Position numbers and translations under genes: made by a program
DNA from: Psychrobacter luti
GTDB taxonomy: Bacteria; Pseudomonadota; Gammaproteobacteria; Pseudomonadales; Moraxellaceae
DNA length: 64,000 bases
Assembly: GCF_014192115.1 (NCBI RefSeq)
Contig: NZ_JACHXL010000008.1
Location: 1-64,000, forward strand
Reading direction: 5' to 3'
Shown: positions 37,153 through 47,975 of the stretch, one piece after another
Layout: the number at the start of each line of letters is the position of its first letter
Numbering within the stretch: position 1 is the first letter of the stretch
Notes under the pieces: model-generated
What the model was told of the DNA's origin: nothing
Database searches by the model: none
What the model saw: only the letters and a program-made list of their open reading frames with translations

Positions 37153-38328
37153 TTATTCTTTTGAATTTTTCTTTTTCAGAGACTTAAGATACGAGTTAAG
37201 ATAATCTCCAACCTTCACATGATAATCAAGCACACTTTGAATCCATTCAAAGGCTTTGACCTCAATATCTACTTTGTCCTTTGTAAAATAATCTCTACCT
37301 AAGAATCTCACTGGTTGCCCAGAATCTAAAGTATCTCTAGCGTACTGTGCTGAATAATATAATGGCAGTTTTTTTATCTCGTCAGTTTCAAAGCCAACAT
37401 ATATTCTTTCAAGCTCTATTACAGAAGTAGAATGAATGAGGTCATTTCTAAACTGAATTAGTTCTGGAATTTGACTATTATTATCTTGGAGCTGCACTAT
37501 AGTGTCTAAAACCTGACTTGATATTAGATTCGGTTTTAGTTTCTTTATTTCATGATATTGCTTATCCCGTACTTTCTTGTATTCGATTTTCGAGCTATTA
37601 ATATCGTTTATAAACTGAATGAGCTTAGCGGATAAATCTAGTGAAGAACATAGTGATACAACAATAGACGTGATAGCGGATGCAACAGAATATGAGTCAC
37701 TCCCTCTATAAATAATCTCGGATGTACTAAATTCATCAATTTCTCCAAATTGATGAATTAATTTGTGAGACTTAATAATGCAGTTTCGCTGAGAGTCTAA
37801 AAGCCCTACATAGTAGGTTATAGAGCGTTGTATAAGAGACATAATATCATTGCATATTCTGCTAACCTGATTAATGACTAAGAATATATTTAAGTATTCT
37901 TCGACAACAATAGAGTTTTCTGTATTACATTGTTTTAGAAAGTTGTTATGCATAAACTCTAATGTTTCTTTTGATGCGTCTGTATAGCTATTATCAATGT
38001 AGCCAATAGGAAAAGTAACTGATATTTTGTGATAATGACTCTTTTCTTCAGAGTTTAGTAGAAAGCCTAATAAAGAATCGTTAATTTGAGATATATAATA
38101 CTTTTCTAGCTTATTCCAGCCAAAATCTGAGAAGTCTGGAAATTCAAAGTCGGTAAACGTACTGGCTTTGATTAGTCTTTTAATATTAGCCAAAGATGAT
38201 GTAATTGCATCTAAATCTTCTTCGCTAGAATTAAAAGTTGATGAGCTATTACCGAGCACGTCTTCTATAACGTAAGTGTTATTACTGACTTCTCTAATAA
38301 AAAGTCCTTTACTAGCAAAATATTTCAT
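37153..38328 (-). CDS. AT-rich ORFan with a HEPN-like Rx4H motif
   Basis: I do not recognise this 391-residue protein. It has no signal peptide or membrane segment, is rich in Ser, Ile, Asp and Asn, and looks mostly helical after about residue 130. FRNDLIHS places Arg294 and His299 in the R-[N/D/H]-x3-H arrangement typical of HEPN RNase domains, within a helical context (275-310). Its base composition is visibly lower in GC than its neighbours. A promoter lies in the 56-base gap upstream and GAGG lies eight bases before the ATG. It sits between sodB and a DUF72 gene, with no antitoxin, nuclease or ATPase partner. HEPN membership is inference from a short motif. Confidence 0.7.
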   Translation of the reverse strand: MKYFASKGLFIREVSNNTYVIEDVLGNSSSTFNSSEEDLDAITSSLANIKRLIKASTFTDFEFPDFSDFGWNKLEKYYISQINDSLLGFLLNSEEKSHYHKISVTFPIGYIDNSYTDASKETLEFMHNNFLKQCNTENSIVVEEYLNIFLVINQVSRICNDIMSLIQRSITYYVGLLDSQRNCIIKSHKLIHQFGEIDEFSTSEIIYRGSDSYSVASAITSIVVSLCSSLDLSAKLIQFINDINSSKIEYKKVRDKQYHEIKKLKPNLISSQVLDTIVQLQDNNSQIPELIQFRNDLIHSTSVIELERIYVGFETDEIKKLPLYYSAQYARDTLDSGQPVRFLGRDYFTKDKVDIEVKAFEWIQSVLDYHVKVGDYLNSYLKSLKKKNSKE

Positions 38329-38343
38329 TTCTATACCTCAGAT

Positions 38344-38373
38344 ATTATGGAATATTTTTATTTTTTAAGTCAA
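38344..38373 (-). promoter_or_regulatory. sigma-70-type promoter of the ORFan
   Basis: On the minus strand, TTGACT (38373-38368) is separated by 18 bases from CATAAT (38349-38344), 15 bases before the ATG at 38328. The spacer is nearly all A and T. It suggests independent transcription with a very short leader. Confidence 0.6.
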
Positions 38374-38384
38374 AGACTAATGAT

Positions 38385-39203
38385 CTACGATACCTCAAAC
38401 CCAAACTTACCTAACGCCTCTCTTAGCATTGCAATATTATAATAAGCATGTGCATTGACGGTGTTTTGGAAGAAGATATACAGCGTATCAAAATGCTGAC
38501 GCTGATTGGCAATCGCTTGTGCCCAGTTGTTCATCTCCGCTTCACTATAGCGATAATCATGACGGTCGGCAGCGCTCATCGCATCCCACCAGTTTAGATT
38601 ATTGCCATGCATCCGTAGGTAGCCAGTGCGCTTGGTAAATATCAGTCGTGATGGCGGAAGACCGCTAACCTTAGGGTAATCGACGCTACACCAAATCAAG
38701 CCTTGCTCGATAAAGCTATCGACCACTTGCGGCGTATGCCAGCCGTTATGACGAAACTCAATGGCTAATGGATACTCCTTAAACCAACTGACCAGATTGG
38801 CGAGATAAAGCCGATGCTCACGGGTACGATCAAAGCCATGTGGGAATTGCAGCAATAATGGCGCTAAAGCATCCGCTTCGATAAGCGGGGTGAGAGCAGT
38901 AAGAAACGCTTGCGCATGTTCGGCAGTGCCTTTACGTGCATGAGTAAAGTCTTGATGCAGCTTGACCGCGAACTTCAATTCACTGTCTGTTTGCACGTAG
39001 GCTTTATCAACCATACCAGCAAATGCTTTTTGCCCTATGGGCGCGTAGAAGGTGCTATTAATCTCGACCGCGCCGTATTGCTTGGCGTATTCGCGTAAGA
39101 AGTCCGTTTTTTTGGTGCCAGTGGGATACAGCGTACCGAGTAAGTCGGTATCGCTATAACCGCCCGTACCAAGATAAATACGCTGCGTAGGGGTACTGTC
39201 CAT
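38385..39203 (-). CDS. DUF72 family protein
   Basis: TIM-barrel-like protein of unknown function, 272 residues. Typical DUF72 blocks are seen: IYLGTGGYSDTD at the start, YAKQYGAVEINSTFYAPIG (about 40-58), PLAIEFRHNGWH (about 145-156), TGYLRMHGNNLNWWD and the closing YIFFQNTVNAHAYYNIAML. AAAGGG lies upstream of the ATG. Confidence 0.9.
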   Translation of the reverse strand: MDSTPTQRIYLGTGGYSDTDLLGTLYPTGTKKTDFLREYAKQYGAVEINSTFYAPIGQKAFAGMVDKAYVQTDSELKFAVKLHQDFTHARKGTAEHAQAFLTALTPLIEADALAPLLLQFPHGFDRTREHRLYLANLVSWFKEYPLAIEFRHNGWHTPQVVDSFIEQGLIWCSVDYPKVSGLPPSRLIFTKRTGYLRMHGNNLNWWDAMSAADRHDYRYSEAEMNNWAQAIANQRQHFDTLYIFFQNTVNAHAYYNIAMLREALGKFGFEVS

Positions 39204-39244
39204 GTTGACCGCCCTTTGCTATTTTTAATTTATCATTAATAAGT

Positions 39245-40417
39245 TTATTTTTTACGTGCCCATAGCCATTCGATGAGTGCCAATAGTGCGTTGTTGTCTG
39301 CACTGTCTGTGCTGCTAAACTCACGACTGCTTAATTCACCATCACTTGATTCACGGCTGCTCAACTCGCGAATAATGGCTGCACGTCCGTCATTAAATAG
39401 CGATTGCGCATAACTGGTTGCCTGCTCAACGCCCATCAATTTTACATAGGTAGATTTGTCTAATTTTTCATCGCTGCCGGCAGGTTTGCCAAGGGTATCG
39501 GTAGAGGTTGTTACGTCTAGAATATCGTCTTGTACCTGAAAGGCCAGACCAATATGCTGAGCACATTCTTGCAATGCCATGCGCTGCGGAGCCGTCGCAC
39601 CCGCACAGATACCGCCCATTAGCATCGCCGCTTCAATCAATGCGCCGGTTTTATCACGGTGGATGGCTTCCAAGTCACTTTGCGAGATACCGGTAGAGGC
39701 TTCAGCATTCAGGTCAAGCATTTGACCCGAAACCATACGTCTGGCACGCGGCGCAAATATCGCGATGAGCTGGCTTGCGATGGCTGAATCAAAATGTGCA
39801 AAGGTTGGCAGCTCCGCAGTCAATACTTCAAAGGCTAGCGTCTGTAATACATCACCTGCGAGCAGGGCGGTCGATTCTTCAAAGACAATATGCGCAGTCG
39901 GCTGACCACGGCGCAGCTCATCATCATCCATACATGGCAAGTCATCATGTACCAATGAATAGGTATGCAGCAGTTCCACGGCTAACGCAGCACGGCGACA
40001 CATATCATAATCTGAATCGTTTTCTAATAGTGATTCTAAGTCGTGATTTTGCTTGGCTTCTTTACCAGTACTTTTATCCGCAGTTTCGTCGTCATTACCA
40101 ACATTGTTATTAGCGCTTCCATTAACATTGTCATTATTATTATTATTAACGTCATCATTAGCATTGCTATGATTGACACTATCAAAGGCACTAGCAACCA
40201 ATAACGGACGTACCAATTTACCTTGACCGGTCATCACATAACGGCAGGCATCAAGCAGCGGGCTTGGCAGCTCAGCATAAGCAAACAGCACCTCGATATC
40301 TTGCGACAGTTGCGCACGCACGGCGCTATGAAATTGCTCGGTGTTGTTATCAAAGCTAGCAAAGGAGACAAGTCTTGCAGGCATAAAGCTTGGTATAGAA
40401 GTAGTAGAAACAGTCAT
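39245..40417 (-). CDS. ispA: (2E,6E)-farnesyl diphosphate synthase with repetitive insertions
   Basis: Short-chain polyprenyl diphosphate synthase of isoprenoid synthesis. Both Asp-rich motifs are present: DDLPCMDDDELRRG (158-171) and QVQDDILD. It has 390 residues; about 300 is usual. The excess is an Asn/Asp-rich insert at about 81-135, placed between the GKLVRP helix and the first Asp-rich helix, and a Ser/Glu/Arg-rich block at 351-375 just before the final helix. Both are tandem-repeat derived and keep frame. Being in surface loops, they are unlikely to destroy activity. No clear ribosome binding site. Confidence 0.93.
   Translation of the reverse strand: MTVSTTSIPSFMPARLVSFASFDNNTEQFHSAVRAQLSQDIEVLFAYAELPSPLLDACRYVMTGQGKLVRPLLVASAFDSVNHSNANDDVNNNNNDNVNGSANNNVGNDDETADKSTGKEAKQNHDLESLLENDSDYDMCRRAALAVELLHTYSLVHDDLPCMDDDELRRGQPTAHIVFEESTALLAGDVLQTLAFEVLTAELPTFAHFDSAIASQLIAIFAPRARRMVSGQMLDLNAEASTGISQSDLEAIHRDKTGALIEAAMLMGGICAGATAPQRMALQECAQHIGLAFQVQDDILDVTTSTDTLGKPAGSDEKLDKSTYVKLMGVEQATSYAQSLFNDGRAAIIRELSSRESSDGELSSREFSSTDSADNNALLALIEWLWARKK
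39293..39367 (-). repeat. 15-bp x5 in-frame repeat in the ispA C-terminal region
   Basis: Encodes ELSSR-ESSDG-ELSSR-EFSST-DSADN (residues 351-375). Units 1 and 3 (GAGTTGAGCAGCCGT / GAATTAAGCAGTCGT) are the closest, giving a superimposed 30-bp period. Confidence 0.82.
40100..40171 (-). repeat. 24-bp x3 in-frame repeat in the ispA insertion
   Basis: Encodes HSNANDDV-NNNNNDNV-NGSANNNV (residues 83-106). The last two units end identically (AAYAATGACAATGTT-like against CTAATAACAATGTT), and the middle one contains a pure AAT trinucleotide run. Confidence 0.72.
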
Positions 40418-41191
40418 AACCCAACCATCTATCAGGTGAATAATAAAAATATCGCTAGTGTAGCATGATAGATTATATTCCTTATCGAGCGAGTATCATC
40501 AACGCAGCATTTTTGGCGGTTTAATGTTAAAAAACCTGCTTAAAAAAGCCAGAAATAATACAACAAGCCCTCGTTACGTATGGGCGATGTATCTTGTCCG
40601 TTGGATATGTTTTGATAAGGGATACAGCATATCGATAAATAAGCCGTATTTATCAGCTTTAAACAGTTGATTGTCAGTATATAATCTTAGTATACAAGCG
40701 GTCACTTAAAACACCTTTGCAGGAAGGTAAAGGGCTAGTATCGACTTAAGAGTGACTTGCGAGTATGGTATTAGCTTGTGACAGTCAGGGGCATAATCCC
40801 CTACACTAATTGGCGTGAAAATGGTCTGCTGCTTAGCAGGTGGGTTTTTACCTCCGTATCTCAGCAAATATCAGTTCAGTGTTCAGTCAGTATTTGTATG
40901 GCTGGTATTTGCACTATTAGTGTTTATCACATCAGTACCGGCAATAATCGTATATAAATAAAGCGCCATATTCACTTGTGCTAACGCAGTAACATGACAC
41001 ATAGAAAATGAATATATAAGCATGAGCGCTAGATAATAAAGACATCTTCACTGCTTACTCTATGCTGACTTTATAAGACAGTATATTGGCAGTGTTATTA
41101 CTCGTTTTTCTAACAATAACTGGCTATGTAATTCAATTTTAAAACTTTTAATTTTAAAACGTAGCTTTCGTTATATAGCAAGGAGTTTCAA
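40418..41191. other. spacer between ispA and fadB, with a possible structured leader
   Basis: About 770 bases between divergent genes, without a coding frame. The segment 40787-40854 holds three small hairpins in a row and is described separately. A GATAAATA-5-TATTTATC inverted repeat lies at 40634-40654 without a T run. Confidence 0.55.
40787..40854 (+). ncRNA. possible structured leader or small RNA upstream of fadB
   Basis: AGGGG-cataat-CCCCT (40787-40802), CTGCT-gctt-AGCAG (40826-40839) and AGGT-gggtttt-TACCT (from 40838) form successive short hairpins in a more GC-rich patch of an otherwise AT-rich spacer, about 340 bases before fadB. It matches no riboswitch class I can recall. Strand assumed from fadB. 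Confidence 0.25.
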
Positions 41192-43351
41192 ATGGTATAC
41201 CAAGGAAATCGCATCACGGTGACAATGCTAGAGGATGGCATCGCCAACATGCAGTACAACGCCGAAAATGAGAGCGTGAATAAGTTTGATGCGGAAACCA
41301 ATAAGCAATTTGCTGAAGTTGTTAGTGCTTTAGAAAAAGCCGACGACGTTAAGGGCTTAATTGTGACGTCAAGCAAAGGCGTCTTTATCGCTGGTGCGGA
41401 CATTACAGAATTTGTGGCTTCTTTTAAACAATCAGAAGAAGAAATCAAAGATTGGGTTATTAATATCAATGACGCCTTCAATCGCTTTGAAGATTTGCCG
41501 TTCCCGAAAGTAGCTGCTATCAATGGCGCAGCGCTTGGCGGTGGTTGTGAGATGACCTTGGTTTGTGAATACCGCGTTATGAGCGACAAAGCCATCATCG
41601 GTCTACCAGAAACTCAATTGGGTATCTTCCCAGGTTTTGGTGGTACGGTTCGTAGTACGCGTGTTATTGGTATCGACAATGCACTTGAGCTGATTGCGAC
41701 TGGTACACCAAAGAAAGCACTCGATGCGCTAAAACTAGGCTTGGTTGATGCGACTGTTGCTGCTGATGACTTGCAAGATGCTGCCATTGATTTGGTCAAA
41801 AAGTGTATCTCAGGTGAGCTTGATTGGAAAGCCAAGCGTGAAGAGAAGCTGGTTCCTGTAAAGCTAAATCAGCTTGAGCAAGCGATGGCGTTTAACAGTG
41901 CAAAAGGTATGATCTTTGCTAAAGCCAATCCTAAGCAATATCCTGCGCCAGCACTTGCTATCGCTGCGATCGAAAAACACGTTAACTTACCACGTGATAA
42001 AGCAATCGAAGTAGAAGCAGCAGGTTTTGCAAAAGCGGCGAAAACCCCACAAGCAGAAAGCTTGGTTGGTTTATTCTTAAGTGATCAATTGGTTAAAAAG
42101 TTAGCCAAGCAGCACAGCAAAAAAGCACATGAAATCAATGAAGCGGCAGTACTTGGCGCTGGTATCATGGGCGGCGGTATCGCTTATCAAGCAGCCAGCA
42201 AAGGCTTGCCAATCATTATGAAAGACATCAAGTCTGAGCAATTAGACCTTGGTATGGGCGAAGCCAGCAAGTTACTTGGCAAAATGGTCGAACGCGGTAA
42301 AATGACCCCAGCAAAAATGGGTGAGACTTTAAGCCGTATCCGTCCTACTTTGAATTATGGTGATTTTGCTGAGACTGATATCGTTATCGAAGCGGTCGTA
42401 GAAAATCCAAACGTGAAGCGTGCGGTACTAAAAGAAGTTGAAGGCTTGGTAAAAGACGATTGTATCTTAGCGTCAAATACTTCAACGATTTCTATTACTT
42501 TCTTAGCTGAAGCACTTGAGCGTCCAGAAAACTTCGTCGGTATGCATTTTTTCAACCCAGTAAACCGTATGCCGTTAGTAGAAGTTATCCGCGGTGAAAA
42601 GTCATCTGAAGAAGCTATTTCAACGACCGTTGCTTTGGCTACAAAAATGGGTAAAGTGCCTGTCGTCGTGAATGACTGTCCAGGTTTCTTAGTCAACCGC
42701 GTATTGTTCCCATACTTTGGTGCTTTTGATTTGCTACTTAAGCAAGGTGCTGATTTTGCTCATGTCGATAAAGTCATGGAAAAATTCGGCTGGCCGATGG
42801 GTCCTGCGTATCTAATCGACGTGGTTGGTTTAGATACTGGCGTACACGGTGCAGAAGTTATGGCAGAAGGTTTCCCTGACCGCATGAAGCCTGACTATAA
42901 AGGTGCTATCGAGCATTTATATGAAAACAAACGTTTAGGTCAGAAAAACGGCATTGGTTTCTATAAGTATGAGATGGACAAGCGCGGCAAGCCAAAGAAA
43001 GTTGCTGATGAAGCCACTTATGAGCTATTAAAAGCCACTACTGATAGCGATAAACAGACCTTTGATGATCAAGCAATTATCGACCGCACCATGCTAGCGT
43101 TCTGTAATGAAACCGTTCGTTGCCTAGAAGACAACATCGTCAGCACGCCGTCAGAAGCAGATATGGCGATGATTATGGGTGTTGGTTTCCCACCATTCCG
43201 CGGTGGCCCTTGCCGTTATATCGACCAAATGGGTCTAGATAACTACTTGGCACTGTGTGAAAAATACGCATACCTTGGCAAAGCCTATGAAGCCCCGCAA
43301 AAGATTCGCGATATGGCAGCAGCAGGCGAGACCTTTTACGCCACAGCGTAA
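41192..43351 (+). CDS. fadB: fatty acid oxidation complex, alpha subunit
   Basis: Enoyl-CoA hydratase and 3-hydroxyacyl-CoA dehydrogenase of beta-oxidation. The 719 residues comprise an N-terminal crotonase domain ([12 protein letters not shown] and [16 protein letters not shown]), the NAD-binding domain near 320 ([21 protein letters not shown]), and the 3HCDH C-terminal domains ([31 protein letters not shown]). AAGGAG precedes the ATG. fadA follows 149 bases downstream, giving the usual fadBA operon. Confidence 0.97.
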   Translation: MVYQGNRITVTMLEDGIANMQYNAENESVNKFDAETNKQFAEVVSALEKADDVKGLIVTSSKGVFIAGADITEFVASFKQSEEEIKDWVININDAFNRFEDLPFPKVAAINGAALGGGCEMTLVCEYRVMSDKAIIGLPETQLGIFPGFGGTVRSTRVIGIDNALELIATGTPKKALDALKLGLVDATVAADDLQDAAIDLVKKCISGELDWKAKREEKLVPVKLNQLEQAMAFNSAKGMIFAKANPKQYPAPALAIAAIEKHVNLPRDKAIEVEAAGFAKAAKTPQAESLVGLFLSDQLVKKLAKQHSKKAHEINEAAVLGAGIMGGGIAYQAASKGLPIIMKDIKSEQLDLGMGEASKLLGKMVERGKMTPAKMGETLSRIRPTLNYGDFAETDIVIEAVVENPNVKRAVLKEVEGLVKDDCILASNTSTISITFLAEALERPENFVGMHFFNPVNRMPLVEVIRGEKSSEEAISTTVALATKMGKVPVVVNDCPGFLVNRVLFPYFGAFDLLLKQGADFAHVDKVMEKFGWPMGPAYLIDVVGLDTGVHGAEVMAEGFPDRMKPDYKGAIEHLYENKRLGQKNGIGFYKYEMDKRGKPKKVADEATYELLKATTDSDKQTFDDQAIIDRTMLAFCNETVRCLEDNIVSTPSEADMAMIMGVGFPPFRGGPCRYIDQMGLDNYLALCEKYAYLGKAYEAPQKIRDMAAAGETFYATA

Positions 43352-43449
43352 TGGGCGGTCATTACTAGGATAAAGTGCAGTACACCTGCTCGATAAGATT
43401 ATTGGTAATTAATTTATTATTAGTAACCTTAACTTTCTAAATTAGATAG

Positions 43450-44673
<1,224 letters not shown>

Positions 44674-44718
44674 GCCTGTAATATTGCAAACGTTTTAGAA
44701 TAATTAATTGTTCTAATA

Positions 44719-44750
44719 AAAACCCCTAGTCATGATGACTGGGGGTTTTG
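44719..44750 (+). terminator. fadBA terminator
   Basis: AAAACCCCTAGTCA and TGACTGGGGGTTTT form a 14-bp stem (one G-T pair) around TGA, 45 bases past fadA. Confidence 0.93.
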
Positions 44751-44933
44751 CATTTATGGAGCACAGTGCTTGATAAAACTAAAATAGCATAAATTGTTAT
44801 ATCTCTTATCTTGATTGACGCATCCGTTAAACTATGACTAAATGAGAGAGTAATTAACAGTTATAATTTTAAGCCTGATATTCATTCTAAATAAGTTTAG
44901 AGCCGTCAGCTTCAGCCGTACAAGGAGTGTACT

Positions 44934-45509
44934 ATGTCTACCATGATTACTGATCGTACCTACCGTATTGACCGTGAAAATACCCAAGCGATGATAATCG
45001 ACGTCCAAGAACGTCTGACTCCGCATATCTATGACCATGAAAATATTCTCAAAAAAATGACGACTTTGATTAAAGGTCTGCAAGCACTTGATGTGCCAAT
45101 TATGCTCAATGAGCAATATAAAAAAGGCTTAGGCGAAACCTTACCTGAAATTTGTGAGTTATTAGAAGGCGATAATGCCAAAGGCTTTGAAAAAGTGACT
45201 TTTAGTGCCTGTGACAATGACGATTCATGGAATCATCTTGCCCAGCAAAATCGCAGTATTGTTTTATTATTTGGTGTGGAGGCGCATGTTTGTGTACTCC
45301 AAACAGCCCTTGATTTACTCGATAATGGTATGCAGCCAGTCATTATTGGGGATGCAGTTGGCTCGCGCTTCCCTTATGACAAAAAGCTTGCTCTGCGCCG
45401 TATCCGCCGTGCAGGTGGTGTGATTACAACTGTAGAGACTATCTTGTTTGAGCTATGCCGGAGTAGTAAAGACCCTGCGTTTAAGATCATTAGTAGTTTG
45501 ATTAAGTAA
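44934..45509 (+). CDS. isochorismatase family cysteine hydrolase
   Basis: Predicted cysteine hydrolase of 191 residues, close to the YcaC-like group. The expected catalytic triad is Asp23 (MIIDVQERL), Lys87 (GFEKVTFSA) and Cys120 (GVEAHVCVLQTAL). AAGGAG precedes the ATG. Substrate unknown; members include nicotinamidases and uncharacterised amidohydrolases, but the metal-binding residues of nicotinamidases are not evident. Single gene, convergent with an MFS carrier. Confidence 0.9.
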   Translation: MSTMITDRTYRIDRENTQAMIIDVQERLTPHIYDHENILKKMTTLIKGLQALDVPIMLNEQYKKGLGETLPEICELLEGDNAKGFEKVTFSACDNDDSWNHLAQQNRSIVLLFGVEAHVCVLQTALDLLDNGMQPVIIGDAVGSRFPYDKKLALRRIRRAGGVITTVETILFELCRSSKDPAFKIISSLIK

Positions 45510-45563
45510 CTTAATTAAGCGGATTGATTGGTTATAAAACGGTTTTTTTAATGGTTAATAAAA

Positions 45564-45600
45564 AAAGATAGCGCTTAAGAGTTAGGCGCTATCTTTTTTA
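45564..45600. terminator. bidirectional terminator
   Basis: AAAAAGATAGCGC and GCGCTATCTTTTT form a perfect 13-bp stem around TTAAGAGTTAG between convergent genes. Confidence 0.93.
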
Positions 45601-45633
45601 AACACTAACTTTTTTCGCTTTGGAATAGTGCTT

Positions 45634-46902
45634 TTAAACAATGCCTGAGGTTGGTTTAACAATAGATTTAATCGTTGGCTTATCTCGTATTTTTAAGACT
45701 AAAAAGCTTGCTAAAGCCACCGCAATAATCAGTACCCAACCAGTCGGTATCCAACTGCCCGTCAGTCCTTTAACGCCCTGCATTAGCAATACCACAATGA
45801 CGCCACCTAAATTCCCCATCATCATCAGCATAGCAACTGCTTTGGCAGCTTGTGAAGCATGTACGGTATCTTCAGCGGCGGCAATCAATAGCGGATAACC
45901 TGCCAGTAAGAAAAATCCCAGTATGAAGCTCAGCAATAATGTTATGGTTCCTGTCGTTAAATACAGTAAAGGATAGGTTGCGCTAGCGCCAACCAGCGTT
46001 GCCAATATTAAAAAAATGCGGCGTTTTTGTAGATAATCAGACAATAGCGGAATCAGTAGCGCCCCTAAAATACCACCGACTATCAGCATCGCGGTAATGA
46101 TGCCTGCCGTTGCTTCATCAATACCACGCGGCGCAAGAATGGGTGCAATCCAGTTACTCAACCCATTAAAATAACCCATCGCAATAAACACTGCTAATGA
46201 GATAAACCATAGTCGCTTGTTCTTTAATAGCGATTCAATTTCTTGCAGTGAGATAGCGCTATCTTGTTGTTTGGGTTTCTCAGCAACTACTAATAAAAAT
46301 CCTACTACCGCCACTGCTGTGATAATTACATTGATAAGTAACATCCCAGAGAAACCAAACGCCTCGATTAATGGAGCAGGGGCAAAAGCGCCAAGAGCCG
46401 TCGCCAAAAACATCCCACCCATAATAACACCTGTTACCGTGGCGATTTGCGACTTATCAAACCAGTCAGAGGTCACCTGATTAATGGCATTGGTGATATA
46501 CGGCTGAGCGATGGCGATAAGTAATTGCCCTGCAAATACTAGCCAATAATAATCAGCGCCCAACCAGCGTATTATTGAGCCTATCAGCATAAGTAGCGCT
46601 GCTAAGCTGACGATTTTTTTATAGCCAATGTTATCGAGCACCTTGCCTGAATGGATGGCAAGCAACACAAAAATGATAGGGAACATCAAAGTTAATAAAT
46701 TGGCGAAAAACTCATTAACGCCGAAATGTGCCTCGGTGCTAATCACAATGGTCGCAAAGGTCAGCCATAAAAACTGATTGACCCCAAGTAAAAGAGAGAA
46801 GCCTGCGATAATCAGCCATTTATTGGGTGGTTTTTGTTTGGAAGTTATTAAAGTCACAGTTGATGAATTAGCACGCGTTGTGGCGTCAGTGGTGGGTGGC
46901 AT
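45634..46902 (-). CDS. MFS transporter
   Basis: Major facilitator superfamily carrier, 422 residues, with about 12 hydrophobic segments in two halves and a central loop (AEKPKQQDSAISLQEIESLLKNKRLW). The loop after segment 2 reads SGKVLDNIGYKK, an MFS motif A variant. AAGGAT abuts an ATG at 46908, leaving no room for initiation, but lies six bases before the ATG at 46902, so the latter is chosen. The substrate is unknown. Confidence 0.87.
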   Translation of the reverse strand: MPPTTDATTRANSSTVTLITSKQKPPNKWLIIAGFSLLLGVNQFLWLTFATIVISTEAHFGVNEFFANLLTLMFPIIFVLLAIHSGKVLDNIGYKKIVSLAALLMLIGSIIRWLGADYYWLVFAGQLLIAIAQPYITNAINQVTSDWFDKSQIATVTGVIMGGMFLATALGAFAPAPLIEAFGFSGMLLINVIITAVAVVGFLLVVAEKPKQQDSAISLQEIESLLKNKRLWFISLAVFIAMGYFNGLSNWIAPILAPRGIDEATAGIITAMLIVGGILGALLIPLLSDYLQKRRIFLILATLVGASATYPLLYLTTGTITLLLSFILGFFLLAGYPLLIAAAEDTVHASQAAKAVAMLMMMGNLGGVIVVLLMQGVKGLTGSWIPTGWVLIIAVALASFLVLKIRDKPTIKSIVKPTSGIV

Positions 46903-47164
46903 CGACATATCCTTGTCTGGTGCAGGTTGTTATCCATTATTTTATGCATAGCCTTGTCCATAGTCTTATGCACTGCCTGTGACCTTATTATGAGCATTAG
47001 TTGAATCTTAAACAATAAAAAATTAAGATGCTTACCATTATCGCCCGTCGAAAAAAATAGATGGTTAGCAGTATGAGCAAAATCTCCCATATAATAAGTA
47101 CCTTTGTATAAACATTAGAGTTAGATAAAGCGCTAACCATTTACCAGTTAAATTAGAGAAAGCC

Positions 47165-47809
47165 ATGCAATTAAAAACCATCTCGTCGACCAAGCAAAAA
47201 CAATCAACCAATCCAAAGCTTGCCTCAAATATTGATATCGATGAAGTGACGAATTTTTTATTAGAGCTTGATGCGCTTAAAAGTGTCAATCGACGCAGCT
47301 ATGTGACGGGTACGACTCGTTTAGAAAACTCTGCTGAGCATTCTTGGCATTTGGCGATGGCATGTTGGTCAATCGCTGAGTTGTTTGAGTTGGGCGTCAA
47401 CCATGAGAAATTGCTCAAAATGGCACTGATACATGATTTGGGCGAGATTGATGCGGGAGATACTTTTTTATACGCCGATACGCGAATGGATGCGCACGTT
47501 GATGAGCGTGCCGGAATTACTCGCTTGCAGAGCGAGCGTGGCAATGGGATTGCTGATTTAAGTGACGTTTGGGAAGAGCAGGAAACAGGTAATAGTAAAG
47601 AAACCCAACTACTAAGAGTGGTTGATCGCTTACTACCGTTTTTGCTCAATTTAAATACCAATGGAAAAACCTGGATGGATGCTAACGTTACGCGCTCGCA
47701 AGTGGCTGGCGCGCATGAATTTATTAAAGACAGCTTCCCGAGTATTCATGATTGGCTAGCAAAACAGATTGATTATGCGACTAAGCAAGGATGGTTGATT
47801 GATGCTTAA
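47165..47809 (+). CDS. HD domain hydrolase (YfbR/HDDC2-like)
   Basis: Predicted metal-dependent phosphohydrolase of 214 residues, probably a 5'-nucleotidase acting on nucleoside monophosphates. HD-domain residues are seen as ENSAEHSW (His59), LIHDLGEIDAGD (His90-Asp91) and VVDRLLPFLLN (distal Asp). No clear ribosome binding site; the first 20 residues are polar and may be dispensable. Confidence 0.88.
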   Translation: MQLKTISSTKQKQSTNPKLASNIDIDEVTNFLLELDALKSVNRRSYVTGTTRLENSAEHSWHLAMACWSIAELFELGVNHEKLLKMALIHDLGEIDAGDTFLYADTRMDAHVDERAGITRLQSERGNGIADLSDVWEEQETGNSKETQLLRVVDRLLPFLLNLNTNGKTWMDANVTRSQVAGAHEFIKDSFPSIHDWLAKQIDYATKQGWLIDA

Positions 47810-47910
47810 GTAAAGCCAAAAATTATCATTCAAATGCTTAAAAGTAACCCGTTATTCTTTAAATATTTAAGCATTTATAATTAGGTCAATGAGCTGTAAA
47901 ACCCATTAAA

Positions 47911-47950
47911 AAGCCCAATTAAGCATGATGATTTATACTTAATTGGGCTT
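47911..47950. terminator. bidirectional terminator
   Basis: AAGCCCAATTAAG and CTTAATTGGGCTT form a perfect 13-bp stem with a 14-base loop between convergent genes. Confidence 0.85.
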
Positions 47951-47975
47951 ATGTTTGCAGCATTAAACGGCGGGT

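Noticed and set aside
40634-40654. GATAAATA/TATTTATC hairpin as a terminator
   Set aside because: No T run follows on either strand and no gene ends nearby.
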